Assembly (NCBI RefSeq): GCF_040954645.1
Contig: NC_092806.1
Location: forward strand, 29,909,644 to 29,973,643
From: Diabrotica undecimpunctata
Lineage: Eukaryota > Arthropoda > Insecta > Coleoptera > Chrysomelidae
Length of the DNA stretch: 64,000 nucleotides
Reading direction: 5' to 3'
In this document: one piece after another, positions 32,858 through 46,200 of the stretch
Layout of the letters: every line of letters begins with the position of its first letter
Numbering within the stretch: position 1 is the stretch's first letter
Made by a program: the position numbers and the translations under genes
Notes under the pieces: model-generated
Databases searched by the model: none
Seen by the model: the letters and a program-made list of their open reading frames with translations, nothing else
What the model was told of the DNA's origin: nothing

Positions 32858-34770
32858 ATAGGGACTTTTATCACGTATGTTTTCTACAATAAAATGATGG
32901 ATTTCTGACAAAAATGAAATTCACTTACGTACAAATTGATAGTTCTAGAAAAGTTAAAAAGAGATGTAGATGATATCCTTTACAACTAACCCAATACTGA
33001 GGTCACATTAAAATTTTGCATGTCGGAATATAACTCAAATGCCAATTTTCATCCAAATATCGGCATTATTTCTAATATTACTTGCAAAAAACGAAAATAA
33101 ACAAAACTTTAACACCCGGTATTTCTGAAACACGAACACATATTTATAGTATTTATTTTAAGCAGGAAATTCCACTAATTTTTTTCGCTTTATTAAGGAA
33201 ACCCTATTGATATGGATAATTTGTAAATTAATACTGACTTTACACATGCTCTACAAAATAATTTACCATGTTCGAATGTTAACTCTTTATATTCCCTTAT
33301 CTATTCAGTTACGGTTGGTTTTGACTTTTAACAGTTTAATTTATTTTCAAATATTTAACATAAATGCCGCTACAATGCATATATGAAAAGCAACAATAAA
33401 CGACTAAACAATCTATACATTTATAGTCTCAATGAGGTTTTACCTACAGAAAATTAACAAACTGTCGATATAATTAATATTTTTCGACAGGCTTCTATAG
33501 ATTATGTTCTGAAGAATAGAATCATATAAAAATTATGTCAAATGCAAAAATGATAAGATTATATATAAAAAAAAAGCACACAATAAGAATAAGAATTCAA
33601 AAAAGACATAAAACAAGCATACAAAAGTGGTTTCAAATAACTTTTGCATATTTCATTCATATTTAAAAAGAAAATATTCCTGCTTTTATTATTTACCATA
33701 AACATTATGCTTAGAAATCCGGACTCTATTTATTAGCGCCTCTAGTGACTGGATTATAAACTTTGCTCATTTTCCGACACCGTCTGAATCAAGGGGCACA
33801 TTTTGTGTTGATCAGTTTCTATATTCTTTGCTCTCAGTTGTTAACCTTGTTATTATTTTTTTCCTAGCACGCTTCTTGCTCGCTCAACAACAAGGTATTC
33901 CTCTTTTCGTTTCATATTTAAAGATTTTCAAATTTCTATTCAAGTTTTATCACTGTAAAGTCTAGTTTGGTTAGTTCTCTTATTATTGATTTTCCTATTA
34001 TTAATAGCAAATGCGTATACTATGTCCTTTTATTTCCATTGATTTTTTTGGATGTACTTGTACCACTTTTGTAACTATGTGGACTATGAATCATATTTAA
34101 AAACAGTTTGAAAAATTATATGAGTTCTCAAACCAGATTGCAAAGTTCGACTTTGATAATACATTATCATCAAGTATCGATCTTGTATGTGGGTATACCA
34201 CTAAACCCACCAATGACTTTTATCTACTAGACTTTTTTACTAATCATAAGACATATCCGATTTTCTTCCATATTGCGATAAGTTCAACATTTTCAAATAG
34301 TACCACTGCTCGGGAACAGTTCTCTTTTGTCAGGTTTCTAGATTTATAATTGATCAAATATAACAACATATTTGTTTTGACGTATATATGACAACAGATG
34401 TTTCTTAGGTAAGCTTGGCACAAACGTCTTAAAACTTACCTATTTAAATGTCATCAATTAATAACTGAATTGAACGATTAAGTTTTAGGAAATTACTCGA
34501 GTGGTGCTGCGATTTGTTGGAGGGTATTTTTATGAAAATTTTAAATGATGCATGGATAAATTAAACATTTATTTTTATATTAGCGATAGGTTGTAGCATA
34601 TTCATAATATTTTAGTATTAAACTTAGTACTTATCTATAGGTTATACATATTTACATTTAGATATTTATTATGTTAATTATTGATACGAATTTAATTTAA
34701 AATGTCTTAATAAAACTATATGAAACTGTTTTTACACTTATACGCAGTTTCTTAATATTGTTCTGAAGCT
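32858..34770. other. No gene recognised
   Basis: AT-rich sequence with short homopolymer runs. I found no motif, long frame or repeat boundary that I can support. Confidence 0.5.
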
Positions 34771-34880
34771 ATTTTCTTGTGGCATTTTAAAGTAATTACT
34801 ATTTAAATGGGAATAAGCCTCAATTAAAGGTTAAAGTAAGTTTATTGACGTGGCTTATTCCCATTTAAATAGTAATTACT
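34771..34880. repeat. Short palindromic MITE-like repeat, copy 2 (near-perfect hairpin)
   Basis: GTAATTACTATTTAAATGGG continues to AATAAGCC and is matched by GGCTTATTCCCATTTAAATA continuing to GTAATTAC, a 28-bp inverted repeat. Only a short centre (CTCAATTAAAGGTTAAAG and TTTATTGACG) remains. The interior hairpin found in other copies is deleted. Confidence 0.85.
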
Positions 34881-35690
34881 TATACACAGTTTTATAATGG
34901 ATTGTAGACGTTTTAACAGAACTTTAAAAAATATCTTTGTGTTGTTTCTTGTGTGTACTGTACTTGTGACTACTGTATTCAACAAACTGATGGATGTCTT
35001 GATTATCCTAATTCGCTATCCTTCGTTTGGTTACTTTGAAACAAATATTCTAAGTGTATCCAATCATAATATCATCTTACTGCTCCAATATACTAAAATT
35101 GTATTACAAACATTTAAATATAACTTCAAAACGGTGTTGTTAATGTTTTTGAGGTAGCTGTGTGCCTGGAACCACTTTATTTATGGGTAATTAATTTGGG
35201 TACATAGCGTCAAAATAAAGTAGCTCAACCAACATAGAACTTAAGCTACAGTATACCCAACATAACTTTTATCACTTGAAGTAACATATTACTACATAAA
35301 AATATATAATGATTTTCTCTTTTTGCATGGTTGACAAACTTGATTTTTCTTCTATATAATTTATCTCGGAATATGTCCATTGATTGTCCATGTGTTCATA
35401 TTAAGAATACTTGATTAACATACATATCCTTTGATTGAGTACATATCCTTATAGGAGCACCTAGAGATGACTGATTTAATAATTTATAGAGGGATTACTC
35501 AATATCTTTATTAAGACTTTAATACAATATTAAGTTTTAAAGGTTTTACTGTATTACTTTTTCAAAAAATTTGTAGTTTTATATAAAAATTATAAGTATT
35601 ATATGTAATAAACAAAACCTAATTGTGTTTTATTATTAGTATCAGTAGACTTTGGAGTCTAACAAGTATGTTATAAAAGTATATCTCCGT
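34880..35690. other. No gene recognised
   Basis: An open frame of 86 codons at 34897-35157 is hydrophobic and lacks known motifs. It is probably chance. Confidence 0.45.
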
Positions 35691-37141
35691 ACAAAGAGTA
35701 TGGAGTTGGTATATGCCCTTAAAAGAAGAAGGCTACAAATTGCTTTCATTCAAGAGACGAAGTAGAAAGGACAAAGGGCGAGATACAAATAGTGGTATGA
35801 AGGGAATAGAAACACTAGAAATAGAGTTGGTCGACGTGCTGATATACCATAATACCACAATTGTAGTGAGTGACTCATATTTTCGATGTAGACCATTGCG
35901 AATCTAAGAAGAACTTTTATAACGAATTGATAGTCATTATTATAGACCTTGGTATTTATAGACCTTGAGAAAGCATATGATAGTGTCCCGTTAAAGAAAA
36001 TGTTTGAGGTCCTTGAAAGATCCGGATTGGATTCGACGTATATCCGAGCAATATATAAATTGATATATAAATTGTACGAAAATGCAGTTAGTTGTGTAAA
36101 AATTGGAACCAGAACCTCAAATGAATTTAAAGTCACTAAAGGCCTAAAGCAAGTGTGCTGTTTGTCACCGACACTCTTTAAAATATACGTCCAAGAAATA
36201 AATGTATAATTTAAGTGCTATATTTTTTTAAATGGGGTTTTTATTTTCTGATGTTAACAAAAACAAAAAACTTTTAATTTGAAGTAGATTTTAATTTTAA
36301 TTTTTATCTTTTAATTAATACCTATGTAATAAGGACATCTTAAAGTTATGTGTACGTTAATACTCTCCGTTCCTCTAATCAAACCCATCCTTTAAATTTC
36401 GTGTTCACTTCTTTGCTTCCTATGAAGGATGAAATATAGCGGATAGAGTGGATCCTGAATTGGATAAAAATGTGTGATTCACAATTGAAGAAGCACCAAA
36501 ACGCTAGTACAACTTTTAAAAGTAAAACGGGTAAAATCCGTTTTTAAAGTAAAAATCAAGACCCTTAGTGCTTATTTAAAAGCACTACAGCATAAAGAAT
36601 TTTTAACACCCTGTACAAATAACTCCGCCCATCGGCACTTCTTCTATTCTTTATATTATTCATTGACTATTAGTGACATTTATTAAGTTGAGATCCTTGC
36701 TGTGCTGCAGTGATCTCAGTTTGGGAACCAAGATGCGGATAGTGAGGTGCTACGTTCTTCCAGTGTTACTATATGGAGTTGAAGCCTGGACACTGACGCA
36801 AGCCACTGAAAAACGAATCGAAGCCTTCGAGATGTGGATATACAGAAGGATACTAAAAATATCTTATGTGGACCATGTCACCAACGTTGAGGTCCTACAG
36901 CGCATGACAAAAGAAAAAGAAGTGCTTAATTTAATTAAACAACGTAAGCTTGAGTACCTCGGCCACGTGATGCGGAACGAAGAAAAATATCGAATTCTTC
37001 AACTCGTTATGCAGGATAAAGTATTTGGCAGAAGAGGACCGGGACGCCGTCGTATCTCGTGGTTGAAAAATCTACGACAATGGTTTGGGATGACCTCAGC
37101 GGAGCTGTTGATGACCGGATAAGGCACTGAAGAAAAATAAG
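35690..37141 (+). pseudogene. RTE-like LINE, fragmented: endonuclease, RT and tail pieces
   Basis: The piece at 35700-35830 reads LKRRRLQIAFIQETK (endonuclease Glu motif). The piece at 35949-36209 is RT motif A and B: FIDLEKAYDSVPLKKMF, then VTKGLKQVCCLSPTLFKIYV. The piece at 36673-37122 is the post-RT tail: YVLPVLLYGVEAWTLTQ, RRILKISYVDHVTNVEV, LEYLGHVMRNEEKYRIL and RRGPGRRRISWLKNLR. Large internal deletions separate them and the FADD box is lost. Confidence 0.8.
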
Positions 37142-37213
37142 ATTAGTGACCCGACTTAGGTAAAGAAATACGCATATTTGGAAAAGTTATAACCGAAAAT
37201 CAGTTTTAGTTAG

Positions 37214-39360
37214 TCTGTTAGACGGCACGTCTCGATTCAGTTACATTTTGTTTCATTGAAAATGTCGCGTATTTGTTACAATCATGGCCGGTCCATAAAA
37301 AAAATCCGTTTTACCGATGCTGCTTTTGAAGATACAGCTTTGAAGTGGTTCGAGGAATTAGATAGTGACGCTAGTGATGTTGATCAAGTACAAGATGATG
37401 TTTATTTGGAATCTGATAGCCAGACGGATTCAGACATTTCTACGGAAAGTGATGAAGAAAATATTTCGGAAGAAAATATAGTTGAGACTAATAATCAAAC
37501 ATATTTCTACGGAAAAGACCGATTCAGGTGGTGTAAATCTGAAGTTCGAGCAGTATCTCGTACAAGGAAACATAATTTAGTAACAAAAATTCCCGTCATA
37601 AAAACAAAAGCACGAAGTCTTGGAGAGGAAGCTGATCCTCTAAAAGTATGGCAGTTATTGTTTGACGAAAATATATTATGTGTTATTCAGTGGACCAATC
37701 ATAAATTGAATTTAATGAAAATAAAGTATAATGATCCAAATAAACATGACCTCAAGGATATTGACATAAGGGAGATGAAAGCTTTCATAGGACTCCTCGT
37801 ATATTCTGTGTTATTCAAATCGAACCATGAGAATATAAAAACGCTTTTTGCAACAGATGGAACTGATGGAAATTTTTAGAACTGTCATAAATCAAAAGCG
37901 TTTTGCAGTCATTTTATCAGCTCTTCATTTTGATAATCCAGATGATCGAAAAGAAAGAAAAAAACATGATGCAGTAGCAGCAGTTTCTTATATATTCAAT
38001 TCTTTTATTGAAAATTGTCAAAACGCATATGGCCTAGGTCAATCGACAATTGTTGATGAAATTTTTGTCAGTTTTAGGAGAAGGTACCGTTTTAAAATGT
38101 ATGTCCTAATAAGCCATGAAGTATGGCATAAAAATAATGGCTCTGTATACTGTGGCAAAGACTCAGACGGCTTAAGTCTTTTACCCGAAAAAAAAAAAAA
38201 AAATTCAAAACCAACACAGGCAGTCTTGCGGTTAACTAAACCTTTAATTGGCAGCAACAGAAACATAACTGCGGACAACTGGTTTTCGTCTTTGAAACCA
38301 GTCAACTTTGAAAAAGAACAAACGTGAAATACCTCCGTCATTTTTGGCCAATAAAACGAGAGAACCTGGTTCTAGTGTTTATGGGTTTAGAGAAGAGTGT
38401 ACAATGGTCATACAATGGTATTGGTCAGAAAAAACAAAGCTACAATTTTAATATCATCAATGCATGATAGAACTTGTAATGATTCTTCAATAGAAAAACC
38501 AGAAATAATTCCATATTATAATGCCAACAAAGGAGGTGTTGACTGCATGGACGAAAAATGTGCTAAAAGTTCGTGTAGTCGAAGAACTTGCAGATGGACT
38601 CTTGATGTTTTTTTTTCGTATAATAGATATTGCTATTGTAAATGCATACATACTGCACGAAAGTTACAAAAACAATTCTAAAATTTAAGAAAAATCTGCT
38701 TTTGCTAAAATATTAGCAAAACAATTAGTAGATCATATGAAGCGAAGAATGGGTAACTTTCGAGTACCGCGGGTAATTCGTGCTAGTATAAAGAGTATTT
38801 TTGGAATTCCTGAGAATAACCAAGTAGATAATAACGAGCCATTAGTACTAGGGAAGCGAAAAATATGTTATTTGTGCCCTCGCAAGAAAAAAAGGTATGA
38901 CAAAATACCTTTGTGACCGATGTAGAAAACCTGTGTGTCTTTAGTATACGAAACCAATTTGTACCAATTGTATGTAACTTTTACAGTTGCTGGACATTTT
39001 TTTCAACATCAAAATAATTTCACGAGTTAATTTTTACGTAATCCAGTATGTATTGTGCCTTTCATATAAAAAAACCTTACTTGATGTATATTTATTTTTT
39101 CACTGTAATGAAAAGTAAAAAATGTGACTGTCACGAACTGTAAATGATTAGCTGTTAGAAAGTCGTAGTTATTTTTTAATTCTCTGAGTTTTGAGTTTCT
39201 TTACTGTGTTCAATTGCAAATACAAACAGCTTTTAGAGTACTAATAAATATATTAAAAAAGTTTGTAAATTTAGTTCTTATCCCCTCTCCTACATTGTAG
39301 TCTGTCGAACGGCACGTCTCTCTGTGTGAATTAAAATAGGGTCTCTCCAGTTAAGGGTTA
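37214..39360 (+). mobile_element. Second piggyBac-type element, decayed
   Basis: The right end carries TCCAGTTAAGGG followed by TTAA at about 39354-39358, as expected for a piggyBac terminus. The motif TAGTCTGT, then ACGGCACGTCTC occurs near both ends (37214 and 39297). The left terminal repeat was not found and may be lost at the LINE junction. The transposase inside is a pseudogene. Confidence 0.7.
37262..38980 (+). pseudogene. piggyBac transposase pseudogene (PGBD4-like)
   Basis: Starts MSRICYNHGRSIKKIRF with an acidic N-terminal region. In frames that change near 37850-37880, 38325-38400 and 38690, the blocks are IDIREMKAFIGLLVYSVLF, STIVDEIFVSFRRRYRF (first Asp region), NRNITADNWFSS (second Asp), PEIIPYYNANKGGVDCMDEK (third Asp region), and a C-terminal cysteine domain with CYLCPRKKKR. 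Multiple frameshifts make it inactive. It belongs to a piggyBac lineage different from the one at 27559-30146. Confidence 0.82.
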
Positions 39361-39370
39361 ATATTGTTCT

Positions 39371-39600
39371 ACAGCTATTTTCTTATAGCATGTTAAAGTA
39401 ATTACTATTTAAATGAGAATAAGCCACAATTAAAGGTTAAAGAATGTTTATTGACGTTTCAAATTCCACTTCGGAAATCGTTCTCAAAATACAAACATTA
39501 GTAAATTAAACTTTGGTTTTTTGTTACTTACTTACTTTTATAACTTACTTTAACCTTTAATTGTAGCTTATTCTCATTTAAATAGTAATTACTATAATAA
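39371..39600. repeat. Palindromic MITE-like repeat, copy 3
   Basis: The left arm TAATTACTATTTAAATGAGA, then ATAAGCCACAATTAAAGG, is matched on the right by CCTTTAATTGTAGCTTATT and CTCATTTAAATAGTAATTA. The A to G change in the arm (ATGAGAAT) has its complement in the right arm (ATTCTCAT), so the two arms have changed together. The centre again holds TTCCACTTCGGAA plus TCGTTCTCAAAATACAAAC. Confidence 0.85.
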
Positions 39601-40123
39601 TTTACCTTACTTTCTAAAGATATTTTAAAAAAACTAAAAATAAAAAAAGCTTAGACAGAATAGCAGTTTTTTGCAGTTTTCTCGAACGTTGCATTTTTAG
39701 ATTTAACTCGTTTTGCTTTTAAGCCCCTCAAGTAATTTAATTATACAATCGGCATAATACTCATATTTAGTGGCGTTAATTTGTTTTTTTTTTCGTTCAC
39801 AATTTTCTCTAATACTCTCATATATTTTTATATTTGTTTAGTCCATAACATTCTGAATCTATACCTACATGTTCAAACATACCGTGTTAAAATTATACAT
39901 ACTTTGATAATTATACTATATTTATTCGATATTTTATAGCATAGGTTAGCGTCTAGACCCTTAAAGACCCACCTTTATATCAAATATGCTGACAAACGTC
40001 ATATTAACGAAACATGAGTTTCCAAATTGTCAAGTTGAACCATCCATCATCCATTAATGATAAAAATATTAAGAAAATGTCTCGATTAGATCAATCTAGT
40101 CGAGACCTTTGCGTAAAATTTTA
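39600..40123 (+). other. Upstream region of the finger-LITAF gene
   Basis: AT-rich. No core promoter motif can be claimed. The start codon context is TTTTAATGG at 40124. Confidence 0.4.
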
Positions 40124-40298
40124 ATGGATCATCATTTAAAATGTCAACTGTGCGGTGAAAAACTTCAAGTTACTTCCAATTGCCTGTGTACGTTGGGAGA
40201 GCATCTCCTAGCCAAACATCCAGACGTAGAGTTAACCTTCTTTACTAGTTTGAAAAATTTGTTATCCTGGAAATTAGATTTAGGAGAGAAAGCAAGAG
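40124..40298 (+). CDS. Finger-LITAF gene exon 1 (zinc-finger-like, residues 1-58)
   Basis: ATG at 40124 gives MDHHLKCQLCGEKL. The donor is CAAGAG-GTAAGT in phase 1. The C-x2-C and H-x4-H pairs are as described for the gene. Confidence 0.85.
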
Positions 40299-43200
40299 GT
40301 AAGTATATATTAGATTTTGAGCAGATTGAGTTATTTCTGTATTATTTGTGCAAATACTCCTGGAAGTTTTTATAAGCTAGAAAGGAAATAAGTATACAGA
40401 TATTGTTTAAAAAAGTTTTACCTAATTAAAAAAGAAATATTAATAACAATAAATATCTAAATATATTATCCATATATAAGTACATATATTCACTCAGGTG
40501 CAAAAAATTCTATCCATGACATATTTCTTATTTATTGCGAGTTTTAAAACTTAGGACTTGGTATATAACATATAGATTTAGAAAAACCCTCGTATAATGA
40601 CAATTATTCATTTCTATACATTATTTTTAAATTTTTTATGGCATTTCTTAAAAACAATAGGAATTTATGTTTTTCTTAAAAATTTAAGTTCTATAAGCGA
40701 TAAGAAATTATTAGATTATCGTAGGTACCTACTGATTTTAAAAACCAGTCTAATTTGGTATTAAAACGTATATTTGTATAAACAAATATTCAGAATTTTT
40801 AATTGTATTAAAATGACATTACCATCAACCAATGCTGTAAGAGCCGTGGTTTTAGTGCAAGATGGCTGTAACCAATATTATGCTGTCCAGGTGCTAGTAC
40901 TCGTCGACAACTTCATGAAGTGAATTTATTATCCAGAAGACCCGCCCTATGTCCACACCTATTCGTGGAATACCGCAGAACTCGACTTGCTTTTGCAAGG
41001 GAACACAAATTTTGTAATTACGCAGATTGGAGTATTGTTAGGTTGACGTTTTGTAAGGTTAACTCACGATTCTGCAACATTTTTTGTTTTAGATCTTTAT
41101 TGATTGTTCCTAAAACTAATCTATCCCTGATCATTTAGTCTAGAACATCTCCAAATTCACATTTTTTCCAATTTACGTAAGTCAGTTAGGTAAGTATCAA
41201 ATAGCTCTCCTTCCGCTTGTTTTCTATTATAGAATAAATCTTCCACAGATCACATTCTTTTTAGGGGTGAAGTAATTCTCTAATTCACCCAATACTGTAC
41301 CATACGATTTTCTCTGTGCATCCGTTAATGTGTTAAACACATACTGTTAAAGTCCTTCATCTCCCAAAAATTTAACAATAGAGCAATTTTTACTGTAACT
41401 TTCTTTTCGCCTTGCCACTGGCCAAGAGGTAAATTTCAAATGACTGTTTGAACCGCCGAAAGTTTTCAGCCACGTTATCTTCAAATGATAATGGTTGAGG
41501 TATTGTAAACTCCATATTGTTCTAATTCTAACAACTAGGGTTGGAAGCAGCAGGCTTCAGTGACCACAAGACTGCGCCATGTAATAATGTTTAATACTGA
41601 CTCTTGTACATATTTATTATTGTTACGTTCAGTAATCATAGATTCGGAACAGCTCCCAAAGGAATGGACGGAGGCATATATGACATCTATATTTAAAAAA
41701 GGAGATAGAAAACGATACGAAAACTACAGAGGAATAAGCCTAATATCATCAATAAGAAGATTATATGGGAAGATCCTGCAATAAAAGCTAGAGCAAGAGA
41801 TAAAAAGCAAAATCGGGGAGTATCAGGCAGATTTCACGGCAGGAAGATCATGCATAGACGACATATATACACTGGAACAACTGTTAGAAAAGAAAAAAGC
41901 AAACAATAGAGATATAAATTTGGCATTTCTGGACCTTAGAACGGCATATGACTCTGTACCAAGGTCAGAACTATGGAAGGCAATGTACAAATTAGAAATA
42001 CAGAAGGAACTCATAGAAGCTACAAAAGCTCTGTATAAAGAAAATAAAGTGTCCATTAAAATGGGAACAAGAATCATAGGAGACTTCACCACATCAAAAG
42101 GGCTCCTGCAGGGTTGTTCCACATCTCCAACCCTATTCAAAATATACTTAGAGAAAGCCTTGACTACATGGAAAAGAAAATGCGAAGGCATGGGAGTATC
42201 GGTACGAAACGAATACCTATATACGTTAAGCTTTGTAGACGATCAAGTAGTGATTGCACAAGACCAAGAAGACCTCACTTACATGATAAAGAAACTACAA
42301 GAAGAATATACCAAGGCTGGCCTAGATATTAACCTCGTGAAAACAGACTATAAGGGCACAAAAGAAAACGGAATATGGCGAAGACGATACAACTCTGAAC
42401 TATACAAAATATACCAGAATCCGGATATTATAACATTCATTAAAATAGGACGGCTGCGTTGGATAGGACATGTAGAAAGAATGGAAGAAGGCGAAATACC
42501 AAACAAAATATTCAAACAGATGCCAGTAGGAAAAAGAACAAGAGGAAGACCGAAACTGAGATACTTAGAACAAATAGAAAATGATATAACAACCTTAAAA
42601 ATAAAAAACTGGAGAAAAAAAGCACGAAACAGATCGGAATGGAGAAGAATTCTAGAACAGACCAAGACCCAAAAAGGGTTGTCGAGCCAGTGATGATGAT
42701 GAAAACAGACTACCTATCTACAAGTGAAGAAGACATAGAAGATCTACAGATTGACGACAACGGAACAATCAAAGGAAAGGATAAATTCAAATACTTGGGG
42801 TTTATAATCTCGAAAAAGGCAGTAGACGACGCCATAAGTAAGAGAGGCCTAAACGATGGAGAATGAGACAACAGAGAGAGATGGAAAAGGTTAAGCGAGG
42901 GAAGGCAGTGTATATAGAATCCCTGAATATATATACGTTCAGTAATACAGTATGATGATAAATAATTCTAAAGTGCTTAACCTCTATTTGTGCCATGAGA
43001 CCTCGTGCCGCCTGTCCAATGAATGTAAAGTCCCACGACTTTTACAATCATGAGCTATTCGGTCTCATGACAGTTATCTGTGAGTAAATGGAAGAGTTAT
43101 GACCTACACCACTGTTGCTTCTGATGGATTTGAATATGCACTTATTTCTATTGTATAAAAAAAGTGACTTACACCACTTTTCCTTTCACCGCCTCATATA

Positions 43201-46200
43201 AGTATATACCTAATATAACTGTAATGTAATTTTCAGAATGTAACAGAAAAGTGATTAGCTGTAGAAAATTATCTGCTGTAAAGATAACCAAGAGTAGCCG
43301 AAGTGGAAGTGGAGGTTATAAAACTACAGGTTTGTTTTACATGATACGCAAATACTAGATGAAGTTTGTTATTTGTTTGTAGCTAGTATTATATTATCCC
43401 AAATATTTTTTGTTATTTAACGTGTGGATCAGAATAAACTAAATATAATTTAAATAGTAAGTTAGAATAGAAGGAGTCAGTTCTAGTCAAAACACTCATA
43501 GAAATGGTTTTACTTTGTCAATAACTGTCTTAAATTAAAATTAAATTTTAAAATAAAGAAAGGAAGAAAAATAAGAATTTTAGAAGATTCTGTACTATTG
43601 CATGCAACTCTTCGATTGATTTTTAGACATTGTGGCTATTGTTTTTACGCTTTAATATAAGTAAAAAATAATGTGGACTGATGTATACCTTAACAAAACA
43701 GATTTTTATTATTTAGAAAATATGTAATATTTTTTAGAAACTTGTTCTTCTCCATAAGTCTTCAATAAAATATTCTAAATAAGTCCACAACAACAGTTAA
43801 AAACCAACAGTTCTTCTTCCTAGGTGATCGTCCGGTTCTGACATCGTGCCATCTAAAAATTCTTATAATAATTTCTCGTGATTTTTTTTCCATTTTTCCA
43901 TGCCTCCTGTAACTCTAAAGCAATAGTGTGTGGTGCTCCAACTTCTCTCTCGCTGGTGCACCGTTCCCTGTGGTGTCACCTTCTCCAGACCATCTCTTCG
44001 CACCACATGACCAAAGTAAGCGGAGATTTTTTCGGTAACAATGTAACGTGCCTTTTTGTAATGTACAGCTATCTAAGGATCAACCCAAGTCACAAAAGCT
44101 TTTCTTGAGATGATCAATTGCTTTTGCTTATGTTAACTTATTAACGATCTCTCTCTAGTTTTTTCCTGCCATTCTCTTACCCATGCGCTTTTTAAATCTT
44201 CTTCAACTTCTTGCAGTAACTTTGATATTGGTAACTTTCTCTTTTCTTTTTTTTTCCCTGAATTCCATTCTATCATCGCGTGTGTCACTGCTTAATCTCC
44301 TGCTCGCCAGATATGACCTGGCCATCTAGTTGTAGATAGCTTTATATTGGTCATGATATCTTCTATCTGTACTTTTTTAATCTTTGCATTTGTTAAAAAA
44401 ATAAACTGAAATAGAAAAAAAGTATAAAAACTTCTTTTCTAAAAAAAAAATATTAAGATTACACTTTAACAGGTTACGCTACACGCACATTTTTAACACA
44501 TAATGTGTTAAATCAAGCATTCCGAATGTTGGTGTATCGACGCATTCTTCTTATAGCCTGGACAGAATATGTCAACAACCTAGAGGTAATCCACAGAATT
44601 GGAAAATAGAAAGAAATTGAAGCAGAATTCTTCCTCTTAGGGTGCCTATCCGTTCCGAACGTTGGCGATCATTCTGGCTATGATGACTTTGTTGGTTGCT
44701 ATACGAAATAGCTGTCTTGAGGTCTTTCTATACCATGCTCTCAGGTTAGCAAGCTATTCTTCTTCGTCTTGGGGCCCTTTTCCTTCAATTTTACCTTGCA
44801 AAATGCATTGGAGTAGCTCATATCTGCCTTGATTTCTCATTATATGTCCCAAGTACTGCAGCTTACGGCCCTTCACGATGTTGACCAAATCCGCAGTTGT
44901 GTTCGTCCTCCGTAGTACTTCTTCATTGGTGACTTTGTCTGTCCATGGTATCTTCTGTATAACCATAGCTCAAAAGCCTGAAGCACAATTAAACAAAGAA
45001 AACTTGAATATCTAGGCCACATATTAACACACGATAAGTACCGTCGAATTCAATTGATTATCCAGGGAAAAATAGACAGCAGGTGGAGGCCAGTTAGGAG
45101 AAGATACTCTAAAATCTGCGGAAGTTGTTCTGGCTCACATCGATCAGTCAAACTGTTCACAAGTACCTTAAGCAAAATCAGAATTGCCACGTTAATAGCC
45201 AATGTTCGCAGCGGACAGGACATCTGAAGAAGAAGAAGTAATTACTATAAGTTTTTCTTTAACAGTCAAAATTTTACCTCTTTTGTAATATTTTAAGTGA
45301 AATTGCTCACTTTGATAATTCACTGATGATGATCTGATAGGATTGAAAAACTTTTGATGAATTTTTGACACGATCCCAAACCGCCAGTTACAACGCAGAT
45401 CATGAGAGGCTGATGCTGTAAAGAGAATAGCAACACTGAAGTGGAACTGAGCAGGTCACGTGGCTCGAATGACAGATAACAGATGGACAAGCGGATACTG
45501 GAATGGAGACCGCGAGATAATCTCTACCGAAACAGAAGTCGTCCTCCAAGACGTTGGACTGACGATCTAAAACGTTGCCATAGGAATTGGATGCAAGAAG
45601 CCCAAGATCTAGCAGTAGAAAAGCGAAGATTGAATAATGACATAAATATTCCTTCTACAGAAAAAGTTTTTATACTATTTTTTTATTTATTATTATGGTA
45701 TACTAAGAGTTTACTTTGATAACTTATTTTCCCATATAAAACTAAAATAGCTCTGATATAAATTAGCAATAAAAACTATTACCTATATTGACATAAATAA
45801 ATTTATTTCATTATAGTAGAGACTTGGAAACCTGCCCAACTGGAGTTGGCTTGTCCCCAATGCAGAAAGAAGGGTCAACCTTCTATGCGGAGACATAAAA
45901 ATAAAGTAAGTAATCTAATGTTTTACGATGTTTTATATTTTTATGAACAAAATATTTAAATAGATTTATGTTAAACAATAAAAATTTAGAAGCAAGACAA
46001 ATGACACAAAAATACAAAATACAAATATGTATTAAAACGCAAAATCTATCTTTTTATTGGACACACATAACTTTTTGGCATTCAAAATAAATAAACTATA
46101 TTTATTTATTTACAACAAATTATGTTAACAACTTTGAAAAAGTAAAGTAAGAGTTTTTAGATGAGGGATCTGGAATAGCCTCGTCTTCTTCTGGTTTTTT

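Noticed and set aside
34897..35157. 86-codon hydrophobic frame
   Set aside because: AT-driven hydrophobicity, no conserved motif, no splice or promoter support.
41920..42693. One continuous 257-residue retrotransposon protein
   Set aside because: The second half comes from another LINE inserted with a 13-bp duplication; it is a fusion artefact.
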